DNA of 64,000 bases, taken from NCBI RefSeq assembly GCF_000799715.1, contig NZ_JUHG01000017.1:335243-399242 (forward strand), read 5' to 3'. The position numbers were made by a program, and so were the translations under genes. A model generated the notes under the pieces. The model made no database searches. It saw nothing but the letters and a program-made list of their open reading frames with translations, and was not told the DNA's origin. Shown piece by piece: positions 51,308 to 59,284 of the stretch. Origin of the DNA: Martinezella rhizogenes (GTDB lineage: Bacteria > Pseudomonadota > Alphaproteobacteria > Rhizobiales > Rhizobiaceae). How positions within the stretch are numbered: the first letter of the stretch is position 1; every line of letters begins with the position of its first letter.

Positions 51308-52338
51308 CGGAAGTACCTTGAGGCGGCGAGAATGAAGAGCGGCGCGCCGATGATGGCGGTCATGATGCCGGTTGCAAGCTCGTGGGGGCTCATCAGCACG
51401 CGCGCGGCGATATCGGCGGCCAGCAGCAGGGCCGCTCCGCCGAGTGCTGCAAGCGGCAGGGCAAACCGGAGATCGCCGCCGGAAAGCTGTCGGGCGGCGT
51501 TGGGAACCATAAGGCCGATGAAGCCGATCGGGCCGGCGACGGAGACCGAAGCGCCGCAGAGAAGCGCCGTGGCAGCAAGCCCGATCAGTCGGGTGCTCCT
51601 GACCGGCACGCCGAGCCCGGTTGCCGCGGCATCGCCAAGCGCCAATGCGTTGAGCCGCGGCGCGATGATGAAGGCCAGCAGCATTCCCATGAGGATGGGC
51701 GCAAGCGCCGCTCCGATCAGATCATAACCGATCCCGGCGAGATCGCCGGCAAGCCAGAGCCGCATTTCCTGCAATGTCTCTTCATCGAGGATGAGGATTG
51801 CCGAGGTGAGGGAGGAGGCAAGCGCCGAAAGCGCGATGCCGCAAAAGGTGACCTTCAGCATGGTCATTCCGGCGCGTCCGGCGGAGGCGAGCGCAATGAC
51901 GGCAGCAAAGAGCAGGCCCGCGCCGAGTGCCGCCACCAGCGGGCGGGCGAGGCCATCGGCCAGAAACGGCAGGCTGCTCGTTAGCACAACGGCAAGGCTT
52001 GCTCCCGCATTGAGGCCGAGAATATGCGGCTCTCCGAGCGGATTGCGCAGCAGCGATTGCAAGAGCAGGCCGGCGACGCCGAGTGCCGCGCCGACGAGAA
52101 GGGCGGCGGCAAGCCGGGCGAGCCTCAGCTTCACCAGGATCTGATGTTCGAAATTGTGGCTGTCGAAGGCGAAGACGGCCTTGAGCAGCGTGGCCGGTGC
52201 CACCGGCCGCGCGCCTATGCCGGCATGGATCGAGGCCAGCACGAGAATAACCGCCGCCAGCGTCATGAGGGCGAGAAGGCTGCGCATCGGGCGCGCGCGC
52301 CGTGGCATGGAATTGGCTGAAACCGGGATCGCGCTCAT
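51304..52338 (-). CDS. Iron-siderophore ABC transporter permease (FecC-like)
   Basis: A 344-residue BtuC-type permease. LRLARLAAALLVGAALGVAGLLLQSLLRNPLGEPHILGLNAGAS and GPIGFIGLMVPNAARQLSG are conserved family segments. The ATG at 52338 follows CAAGAGGGAACG and overlaps the ATPase stop by four bases. Pairs with the FecD-like subunit. Confidence 0.88.
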   Translation of the reverse strand: MSAIPVSANSMPRRARPMRSLLALMTLAAVILVLASIHAGIGARPVAPATLLKAVFAFDSHNFEHQILVKLRLARLAAALLVGAALGVAGLLLQSLLRNPLGEPHILGLNAGASLAVVLTSSLPFLADGLARPLVAALGAGLLFAAVIALASAGRAGMTMLKVTFCGIALSALASSLTSAILILDEETLQEMRLWLAGDLAGIGYDLIGAALAPILMGMLLAFIIAPRLNALALGDAAATGLGVPVRSTRLIGLAATALLCGASVSVAGPIGFIGLMVPNAARQLSGGDLRFALPLAALGGAALLLAADIAARVLMSPHELATGIMTAIIGAPLFILAASRYFR

Positions 52339-53180
52339 CGTTCCCTCTTGGCCGCCTTGGTCGAGGGAAGGAAAAGGGGCAGGCCGGTTTCCGGATGCGC
52401 GAGACGGACCACCTCGGTGTTGAAGACATCGCGAATGAGGACGGCGCTGCATTCGCCGGGGTGTTCGGCAACGCCGGCAATCGCGCCGTCCTTCAGGAAG
52501 ATCAGGCGGTCGGCATATTGAAGCGCGAAATTGAGATCGTGCAGCACGGCGACGATGGTGCGCCCGTGTTCGCGGGTAAGGTGCCGCAGCAGGTCGAGAA
52601 CTTCCACCTGGTAATGCAGGTCGAGGAAGGTGGTCGGTTCGTCGAGCAGGATGACGGGTGTTTCCTGCGCGAGCGCCATGGCGATCCAGCAGCGCTGACG
52701 CTGGCCGCCGGAAAGGCTATCGACCTGCCGGCCGGCGAATTCTAGCGTGTCAGTCACCGTCAGCGCATGCCGGACGGCCTCCTCATCGGCTTCCGTCCAT
52801 TGCCGAAGGAAACCTTGATGTGGGTAGCGCCCGCGCGCGACGAGATCATAGACGGTCAAGCCTTCCGGCAGCAGCGGGCTTTGCGGCAGAAGACCGAGCT
52901 TGCGTGCCACCTCGCGCGTCGGGATGGCGTGCAACGCCTTGCCGTCGAGGTTGACCGTTCCGCCCATCGGCGTCAGGAGCCGTGCCATGACCGACAGCAG
53001 CGTCGACTTGCCGGAGCCGTTCGGCCCCACCAGCATGGTCATGGTGGCTTCCGGAATGGACAGCGAAATGCCGTCCAGGATCAGCCGCTTGCCGTAGCCC
53101 GCGGAGACGCCTTCGACGGATAGCACGGTCGCAGCCGTCCTGCCCTGTCGTTCCGAAATCTCTTCCTGTCCTTGTGGCAT
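52335..53180 (-). CDS. Iron-siderophore ABC transporter ATPase (FecE/FepC-like)
   Basis: A 281-residue ATPase: Walker A VGPNGSGKST, LLPQSPLLPEGLTVYDLVARGRYPHQ, signature LSGGQRQRCWIAMALAQ, Walker B VILLDEPTTFLDLHYQ and switch VLHDLNFA, all typical of FepC-type ATPases. I start it at the ATG at 53180; the open frame continues 44 codons upstream through the iron box region and is not coding. First gene of the four-gene minus-strand iron operon. Confidence 0.89.
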   Translation of the reverse strand: MPQGQEEISERQGRTAATVLSVEGVSAGYGKRLILDGISLSIPEATMTMLVGPNGSGKSTLLSVMARLLTPMGGTVNLDGKALHAIPTREVARKLGLLPQSPLLPEGLTVYDLVARGRYPHQGFLRQWTEADEEAVRHALTVTDTLEFAGRQVDSLSGGQRQRCWIAMALAQETPVILLDEPTTFLDLHYQVEVLDLLRHLTREHGRTIVAVLHDLNFALQYADRLIFLKDGAIAGVAEHPGECSAVLIRDVFNTEVVRLAHPETGLPLFLPSTKAAKRER

Positions 53181-53221
53181 GCACTCTTTCGCGTGGGTTT
53201 CCGTCCGAGGGAAAGTATTCT

Positions 53222-53236
53222 TGAATGTAGTAGTCA
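53222..53236 (-). promoter_or_regulatory. Iron-responsive operator (IRO/RirA box) of the ABC operon
   Basis: TGA-ATGTAGTAG-TCA fits the TGA-N9-TCA iron-responsive operator bound by RirA in rhizobia. It lies 42 bases upstream of the ATPase start codon. On the minus strand the element begins TTGAC, so it would overlap a -35 region. Confidence 0.65.
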
Positions 53237-53301
53237 AATTTTTTGCGTTGTAAATTCCGGGGATTCCTCGTGTCAACTGGGGGATGGTGGATGGGGAGCC
53301 A

Positions 53302-53321
53302 TTCAGGCGCATATGCCTGAA
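53302..53321. repeat. Hairpin in the iron divergon centre (left)
   Basis: TTCAGGC and GCCTGAA flank GCATAT. A perfect seven-base inverted repeat with a self-complementary centre; likely a protein-binding site. Confidence 0.45.
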
Positions 53322-53324
53322 GAG

Positions 53325-53341
53325 GATAAGGCGCCCTTATC
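53325..53341. repeat. Hairpin in the iron divergon centre (right)
   Basis: GATAAGG and CCTTATC flank CGC, three bases after the previous hairpin. Function unknown. Confidence 0.45.
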
Positions 53342-53452
53342 TTACTGAAAAAATAGGTGTTTCCGGAAAGTCTCCTTGAGCAAATGGATGTATTTCTTTA
53401 TCCGCGCCTGATCGTGTTGCGGTCAGTTGGAAAGAAATCGCCGAATTAAAAG

Positions 53453-53467
53453 TTGACTACTACATTC
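53453..53467 (+). promoter_or_regulatory. Iron-responsive operator (IRO/RirA box) of the receptor gene
   Basis: TGA-CTACTACAT-TCA, the exact reverse complement of the box at 53222-53236, lies 91 bases before the receptor start and overlaps a TTGACT -35-like hexamer. Confidence 0.65.
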
Positions 53468-53558
53468 AAGAAAAGAATAAGCCGCCAAACTCACGATCAC
53501 GCGGGTATTCACATCAGGCGTTGGAATTAGACGATATCCGCAAGGATACGGGGGCAGA

Positions 53559-55766
53559 ATGAAGCAGGGGCAGACGGCGGTTACGGGCGCAAAGATCCAT
53601 CATGTGCGAACGGCCATTTTGATATTAAGCGCCTGCGCGGCCTATCCAGCGATGGCGCAGGATGCCGTGGTGCAGCCGAAAAAATCGGAAACCGTGGCGG
53701 CCCAGAAAAATGACAGGGCCGAGGGTGACACGGTTCTGAAGCCGATTACCGTCAAGAGCGGCGGCCAAGACGGCGCGACCAAGGGGTATCAGCCGGTGTC
53801 GACCGTCACCGCGACGCGCGCCGACACACCGCTGATCGATATCCCGCAGGCCGTCAATGTCGTCAGCCAGGACGTGTTGAAGGATCAGAAGGCGCAGTCG
53901 TTGGACGATGCGCTGTCCAATATCAGCGGCATCAGTCAATCGAACACGCTCGGCGGTACGCAGGATTCCGTTATCCGCCGCGGTTTCGGCGACAATCGCG
54001 ACGGCTCCATCCTGACCAACGGCCTGAAGACGGCGCTGCCGAGAAGCTTCAATGCCACCACCGATCGGGTTGAAGTGCTGAAGGGGCCGTCCTCGACGCT
54101 GTATGGCATTCTCGATCCCGGCGGCATGATCAACGTCGTCACCAAGAAGCCGCAGCAGACATTCAGCGGCGAGATCTACGGCACCGCTTCCAGCTTCGGC
54201 GGAGGCTCGACCGGCCTCGACTTCACCGGCCCGATTGAGGGCACGGATTTCGCCTACCGCCTGATCGGCGAATACAAGAATGTCGATTACTGGCGCAATT
54301 TCGGCAAGACGAAGGACTGGGTCATTTCGCCGTCGCTCTCCTGGTATGGCGAGGACACCGAGGTCACTGTCTCCTATACGCATGAGGACTACAGCGTTCC
54401 CTTCGATCGCGGCACGATCTTCGATCTCAATACCGGCCATGCCGTCAATGTCGATCCGAAAATCCGCTTCGATGAGCCTTACAATATCTCCAAGGGCAGC
54501 TCCGACATGGCGACCATCAACGTCAAGCACGAGTTGAATGAAAACTGGAAGCTAAGCCTCGATTACGGCTACAGCTATAACGAATATTCCGACAATCAGG
54601 CCCGCGCCATGGCCTATAATGCGGCGACGGGCAACGTCACCCGACGGGCCGACGCGACGCAGGACTCGACAATCTACAATCACGCCGTCCGCGCCGATCT
54701 CAGCGGCGACGTCGACATCGGTGGCCTGCGCAACGAATTGCTGTTCGGCACTTCCTACGACTACGCCGATACGCTGCGCACCGATCTCATCCGCTGCGGG
54801 CAATCGGTGAATTTCAACATCTACAATCCGGTCTATGGAAAAATGCCGGCTTGCACGACCGTCTCGAAGGCCGATAGCGACCAGACTGAGCAAATCTCCA
54901 CCGCCTCGGCCTATATCCAGGATTCGCTCCATCTCGACGACCAATGGATCCTCGTCGGCGGCCTTCGCTATCAGTACTACGATCTGATGGCCGGCAAGGG
55001 GCGCCCCTTCGTCACCAATACCGACAGCCATGGCGGCAAATGGGTGCCGCGCGGCGGCGTGGTCTACAAGCTGACGCCGGATATCTCCTTCTACGGCAAT
55101 ATCGCCAAGACCTTCCGCCCGCAGTCTTCGATCGCCAGCTATTACGGCAATCTGCCGCCGGAGGAGGGCATCTCCTATGAAATCGGCAGCAAATTCGAGA
55201 TCGCCGAGGGGCTGACGGCCAATGTCGCGCTCTATACCAGCGACAAGAAGAATGTTGCCTATTCGGAAGTGATCGACGGCGAAACCTACGTCAAGACTGC
55301 CGGTCTCGTTCGTGCCCGGGGCGTCGAGGTCGATATCGCCGGTGAAATTACCGACGAACTTAGCATGATCGCCAGCTACGGCTTTACGGATGCCAAGGTC
55401 CTTGAGGATCCGACCTACGCCGGCAAACAGCTGGTCAACGTCCCGCGTCACACCGGCTCGTTGTTCTTCGTCTATGATTTCGGCGAGCTCGGCGGCAACG
55501 GCAACACGCTGAAGGTCGGCGCGGGCCTTCGTGGCGCCGGCAAGCGGGCGGGCATGAACACCAATGCTTATTTCCTGCCCGGTTATATCGTGGCGGACGC
55601 TTTCGCCGCCTATACCTTCCAGATGGAACGGCCGCTGACGCTGCAGCTCAATCTGAAGAACATCTTCAACAAGACCTACTACACCTCGTCGATCGGAACG
55701 ACCAATCTCGGCAACCAGATCGGCGAACCCTTCAGCGCGGTTCTCTCCGCAAGCGTCAAGTTCTGA
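53559..55766 (+). CDS. TonB-dependent siderophore receptor
   Basis: A 735-residue outer-membrane receptor. A signal peptide ends near residue 33 (AYPAMAQ). A plug domain follows (about 80-210) with IDIPQAVNVVSQDVLKDQ, LDDALSNISGIS, VIRRGFG, RVEVLKGPSSTLYG and GGMINVVTKKP. The 22-strand barrel ends in SASVKF, with the terminal Phe needed for outer-membrane insertion. The plug motifs match ferrichrome/ferrioxamine-type (FhuA/FoxA-like) receptors. Divergent from the siderophore ABC operon, with mirrored iron operators, so they form one uptake route. No siderophore biosynthesis gene is present, suggesting use of foreign siderophores or a pathway elsewhere. Confidence 0.92.
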   Translation: MKQGQTAVTGAKIHHVRTAILILSACAAYPAMAQDAVVQPKKSETVAAQKNDRAEGDTVLKPITVKSGGQDGATKGYQPVSTVTATRADTPLIDIPQAVNVVSQDVLKDQKAQSLDDALSNISGISQSNTLGGTQDSVIRRGFGDNRDGSILTNGLKTALPRSFNATTDRVEVLKGPSSTLYGILDPGGMINVVTKKPQQTFSGEIYGTASSFGGGSTGLDFTGPIEGTDFAYRLIGEYKNVDYWRNFGKTKDWVISPSLSWYGEDTEVTVSYTHEDYSVPFDRGTIFDLNTGHAVNVDPKIRFDEPYNISKGSSDMATINVKHELNENWKLSLDYGYSYNEYSDNQARAMAYNAATGNVTRRADATQDSTIYNHAVRADLSGDVDIGGLRNELLFGTSYDYADTLRTDLIRCGQSVNFNIYNPVYGKMPACTTVSKADSDQTEQISTASAYIQDSLHLDDQWILVGGLRYQYYDLMAGKGRPFVTNTDSHGGKWVPRGGVVYKLTPDISFYGNIAKTFRPQSSIASYYGNLPPEEGISYEIGSKFEIAEGLTANVALYTSDKKNVAYSEVIDGETYVKTAGLVRARGVEVDIAGEITDELSMIASYGFTDAKVLEDPTYAGKQLVNVPRHTGSLFFVYDFGELGGNGNTLKVGAGLRGAGKRAGMNTNAYFLPGYIVADAFAAYTFQMERPLTLQLNLKNIFNKTYYTSSIGTTNLGNQIGEPFSAVLSASVKF

Positions 55767-55825
55767 TTGCTAGCTGAAAGCATGGATGATGGGCGTGTAC
55801 CCGCTTAAGGAAACCGGGTGCACCC

Positions 55826-57841
55826 TCATGCCGATGACGATGATGGCGCGGCCGACGACGGGCGAACCTCTTCTTCGGCGTCATTGCGAAAAGTCTGGGC
55901 CAAGGCCGGGCGTCCGACGTGATAGCCTTGTGCGTAATCAATGCGCAGCTCTCGCAACAAGGCGAGTTGTTTTTCGGTTTCCACTCCCTCGACCAGGATC
56001 TTGGGGCCACGGTTGCGGATGAGGCCGACAATATCTTGAAGCATGGCCCTGCCCCGCACAGTGGCGCTGCCATGGAGGAAGGAGCGGTCGATCTTTACCG
56101 TGTCGAAGTCGATGAGGCGCAGCCATGACAGGCCGGCGAAGCCCGTGCCGAAATCGTCGAGCCAGATCCTGATTCCCAGCGTTTTCAGATCGTTGATGCA
56201 TCTCAGTATGTCGGAATGCATCTCCATTTCGAGACCCTCGGTGATCTCGAAAGCCAGCCTGCTGCCGGAAACCCCGGTCTCGTACAGGATCGCCGCCACA
56301 CTCGCGGCGAAGCCTGGCATCTTGAGCTGGATCGGAGAAACATTGATGCTTGCGATCTGGACATGATTGTCCGCGAGAAGATCGCGGCAGGCCGTGCGTA
56401 TCACCCAGCGGCCGAGTTCGAGGATCATGCCGGTACGCTCGGCAATCGGGATGAAGAGGCTCGGAGGGATGATGCTGCCGTCAAGCGTCCTCAGGCGCAT
56501 GAGCGCTTCAACCACGTCCCGCCGCCTGGACGCGACATCCTCGATGGGCTGGTAGACCAGCGACACCAGATTCTGATGGATTGCGATCTTTAGCAGCGCC
56601 GCGATATTTTCGCTTTCATCGCTGCTATTGGGATCGTTCGGGTCGAACAGGCGGGTGCAGTTGCGGCCGCTCGCCTTGGCGCCATAAAGAGCCCGGTCGG
56701 CCTCGTGGATGATCTTTTCGAGTTTTGCGCCGCTCTGTTCCCTGGTGAAGGCAGCTCCGACGCTCACGGTCACGACCGACGTGCCATCGCGCCGCTCCTC
56801 GTGGAGAAGGCGCAACTGTTCGACGGTGCCGCGGATTCGTTCGGCAAGATAGGCGACCCGTTCCTTCTCGCTGAACTGGGCGAGCACGATGAATTCCTCG
56901 CCGCCGTATCGTCCGATCGAGCCACCAAGCGGCGCCACGGCCTCCTTGATCGCCGACGCGATATGAATGAGGCAGCGATCGCCCTCCTGGTGACCATAAA
57001 AGTCGTTGTATTTCTTGAAAAAGTCAACATCGACAAGGACCGCCGCGAAGCCACGATTATTGGCCTGCCATTCTTTCCAGTAGGTCCTCAGCCTGTGATC
57101 GACAGCCCGGCGATTTTCGAGTCCCGTCAGATAGTCGGTATTCGACATCCGAAGCAGAGCCTCGCCCCGTTCAGTGGCCTCTCTCTGCTGGATCTGTGCT
57201 TCCAACGCATTCAGGAAGACATTGTATCGCTCGTGGTTCAACTTCCAGTTCACATAGGATGTGAAGACGAAACACGAGACATAGAATGTGCTGAAGGCCA
57301 GGGCATAGATATCCGTCGGCCAGAATGCAGTCAGGGACAGGAGGAACGTCGCCAGGACAGCGCCAGACGCAACCACCGATAGCAAAAATCTGAAGCTGAA
57401 GAACAGATTGGCGCCCATCATGAAGATGGCACCGAATATCATGTAATAGGACAGGCTATCCGTGTGGACGGTCCGGATCGCTGGAAATATCCAAACGGCA
57501 TATCCCAAGACCAGCGCCAGGGCGCTGGTACGGTCGAGCCATGTGATGCCGACTTTCAGGTGTCTCTGGCTTTCGAATATGGCAAGGGCGATCACGCCGA
57601 CCGCCAAACGGGCCGTGATCGTATAGGTCGCGACATCGGGGATCAGCAAAAGGTCTGTCGTCGAGAATAATATATAAACGATGACCGCGATCCACAGGCC
57701 GCTGCGCGCCGCGCGCGTGCGGGCCATCTCGTCATTTCGTCGATAGAGGTCTTGAAGCTCAGCAGGCGACGGCCTCTGCAGTCTCCTATCGAGATCGACT
57801 TCTGCCGAATTGGCAAACATGCGCTTCATGCACTGTTCCAT
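55826..57841 (-). CDS. Membrane-bound GGDEF-EAL c-di-GMP enzyme
   Basis: A 671-residue protein: about six membrane helices in residues 48-200, a short coiled linker (200-230), then GGDEF and EAL domains. The cyclase site is intact as GGEEF (313-317). The phosphodiesterase has EAL (445-447), NVSP, FEITE, LDDFGTGF, VKIDRSF and EGVETEKQ, so both activities may be retained. No RxxD inhibitory site precedes GGEEF. The N-terminal membrane domain is an unrecognised MASE-like sensor. It is divergent from the methyltransferase-like gene 324 bases away and its product likely tunes motility or biofilm through c-di-GMP. Confidence 0.9.
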   Translation of the reverse strand: MEQCMKRMFANSAEVDLDRRLQRPSPAELQDLYRRNDEMARTRAARSGLWIAVIVYILFSTTDLLLIPDVATYTITARLAVGVIALAIFESQRHLKVGITWLDRTSALALVLGYAVWIFPAIRTVHTDSLSYYMIFGAIFMMGANLFFSFRFLLSVVASGAVLATFLLSLTAFWPTDIYALAFSTFYVSCFVFTSYVNWKLNHERYNVFLNALEAQIQQREATERGEALLRMSNTDYLTGLENRRAVDHRLRTYWKEWQANNRGFAAVLVDVDFFKKYNDFYGHQEGDRCLIHIASAIKEAVAPLGGSIGRYGGEEFIVLAQFSEKERVAYLAERIRGTVEQLRLLHEERRDGTSVVTVSVGAAFTREQSGAKLEKIIHEADRALYGAKASGRNCTRLFDPNDPNSSDESENIAALLKIAIHQNLVSLVYQPIEDVASRRRDVVEALMRLRTLDGSIIPPSLFIPIAERTGMILELGRWVIRTACRDLLADNHVQIASINVSPIQLKMPGFAASVAAILYETGVSGSRLAFEITEGLEMEMHSDILRCINDLKTLGIRIWLDDFGTGFAGLSWLRLIDFDTVKIDRSFLHGSATVRGRAMLQDIVGLIRNRGPKILVEGVETEKQLALLRELRIDYAQGYHVGRPALAQTFRNDAEEEVRPSSAAPSSSSA

Positions 57842-58165
57842 TCGCTCGTACTACGCTTCGCAGAGAAATTTTTGGTGCATCTTATCTGCGGATTCCATTG
57901 ACGCATTCATGCGGCCGCTGATCCGTCCCTGGATTGAGAAGATGCGTTAGACCGGCCATTTTCCCACCTAATAGGCGGTCGTTTTTTATATCCCGTTAAA
58001 ATCAAGTCGAAAATGCGCGGCGTTAAGCATGTTAAAGAAATCCTATGGTTAATCAAAAGTTTCACATTATGATAGAAATCATTGGAACACCGACCTGTTG
58101 AAGAAGTGCTGGTTTCCATAAACGGTAACTTATAATTTACTCATATTTAACAGAGGATAACTCGC
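57842..58165. other. AT-rich divergent intergenic region
   Basis: 324 bases with low GC content relative to the neighbours. A TATAAT hexamer at 58131-58136 lies 30 bases before the methyltransferase-like start but has no good -35 partner. A 70-codon minus-strand open frame (57907-58119) shows no recognisable domain and is probably chance. Confidence 0.4.
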
Positions 58166-59209
58166 ATGAACCAACGGAAGATGGATTTCGATGGCCATAG
58201 CCTGATTACCCCGGCGGCAATCGCGAACGAACTGGAGCTACCCAAGGGCGACCGTTTCGAAGAGCAATTGATCGTTGGCAAGGGGCAAATCGCCCTGTTG
58301 CTCGAACTCGCCCGTCAGCAATTCGAGAAAGACCATAATCCGACCGAAATTATCGATCGGGTGACGCTTTCGCTTCATGAAACCCGCCATTCGCTGCACC
58401 CGCGCGTTTGGCAGGAGTTGGTGCCGATCATCCAGAACCACCCGGTTTCCGCAATCTTTCAGGAAGATCCGCTGACCAAGTGGTCCGTCGATAAACCGAG
58501 AGGCTATTCGGGCGACGCCACGCTGCTCGACTTCATATATCGGCATGAGAGCATTCTGGACGACGTTGCGAAGGCCACCGAACGTGGTCGGGCGCTTTTC
58601 GAGTATACCAGCACTGCTCCGTCCTCGATGGCCAACTGGGATCGCCGGGACATCCTGGCGCGTCATGTGGATGAAGTGGCAGCGGCGAGGGGTCCGGAAA
58701 CGGAAGTCCTGAGCGTCGCCGCCGGACATCTGCGCGAGGCGGCTCATTCCGTGGCTCTACGCGAAAAGGCGCTCAAGCGCTGGGTTGCCCTCGACCAGGA
58801 TCCGATCAGCATCGGCACGATCGCCCGCGATTTCCAGGGGACCGCGGTCGAATCCATTAACGGTTCCGTCCGCGACCTGCTGACGGGGCGTTCGCGTCCG
58901 GGCCAGTTCGATCTCGTCTATGCCTCGGGCCTGTATGACTATCTGGTCGACAAGGTCGCCATCAAGCTGACGCAGCGTTGCCTGGAAATGCTGAAGCCGA
59001 ATGGCGTCTTCCTGTTCGCCAACTATTCGTATCCCATTCTGGTCGACGGCTACATCGAAACCTTCATGAATTGGGCGCTCCTGCTCCGTTCGGAAGCCGA
59101 CATGTGGAAGATCATCCATGCGAGCACGGATGGGCAGGACTACGAAGCGAGCGTGTTCTTCGGGAAGAACCGCAACATCGTCTACGGCGTGCTCAGGAAG
59201 CGCAGCTAA
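58166..59209 (+). CDS. Methyltransferase-like protein, possible PhcB-type 3-hydroxy fatty acid methyl ester synthase
   Basis: A 347-residue protein with a helical N-terminal half and a SAM-methyltransferase-like C-terminal half. Motif I is VLSVAAGHLREA (about 181-192), less glycine-rich than usual, with the acidic D210 in VALDQD and FDLVYASGLYDYL at about 248-260. The stretch WSVDKPRGYSGD (106-117) matches the KPRGYxGD segment I associate with proteins annotated as 3-hydroxypalmitic acid methyl ester biosynthesis (PhcB-like). AGAGGATAACTCGC precedes the ATG. It may make a fatty-acid-ester signal, but no PhcS/PhcR-like sensor pair is directly linked. Assignment is from memory of the motif and is uncertain. 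Confidence 0.6.
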   Translation: MNQRKMDFDGHSLITPAAIANELELPKGDRFEEQLIVGKGQIALLLELARQQFEKDHNPTEIIDRVTLSLHETRHSLHPRVWQELVPIIQNHPVSAIFQEDPLTKWSVDKPRGYSGDATLLDFIYRHESILDDVAKATERGRALFEYTSTAPSSMANWDRRDILARHVDEVAAARGPETEVLSVAAGHLREAAHSVALREKALKRWVALDQDPISIGTIARDFQGTAVESINGSVRDLLTGRSRPGQFDLVYASGLYDYLVDKVAIKLTQRCLEMLKPNGVFLFANYSYPILVDGYIETFMNWALLLRSEADMWKIIHASTDGQDYEASVFFGKNRNIVYGVLRKRS

Positions 59210-59238
59210 ACGGACGATGCTGTCTTAGCGTTTCCAAT

Positions 59239-59270
59239 AGCCGACCGGGGGAAGCTCCGGTCGGCTTTTT
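59239..59270 (+). terminator. Terminator of the methyltransferase-like gene
   Basis: AGCCGACCGG pairs perfectly with CCGGTCGGCT around an eight-base loop and TTTTT follows. It lies 30 bases after the stop, in the gap to the convergent sensor-kinase gene. Confidence 0.85.
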
Positions 59271-59284
59271 GCTGGGCGCGCCAT

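Larger units (their letters stand above)
53181..53558. other. Iron-regulated divergent promoter region
   Basis: This 378-base region separates the siderophore ABC operon from the TonB-dependent receptor. Each side has the same 20-base element containing an iron-responsive operator, and two hairpins lie in the centre. Confidence 0.7.

Noticed and set aside
57907..58119. 70-codon minus-strand frame in the AT-rich gap
   Set aside because: No domain, no ribosome-binding site of note, and it lies in a promoter region.
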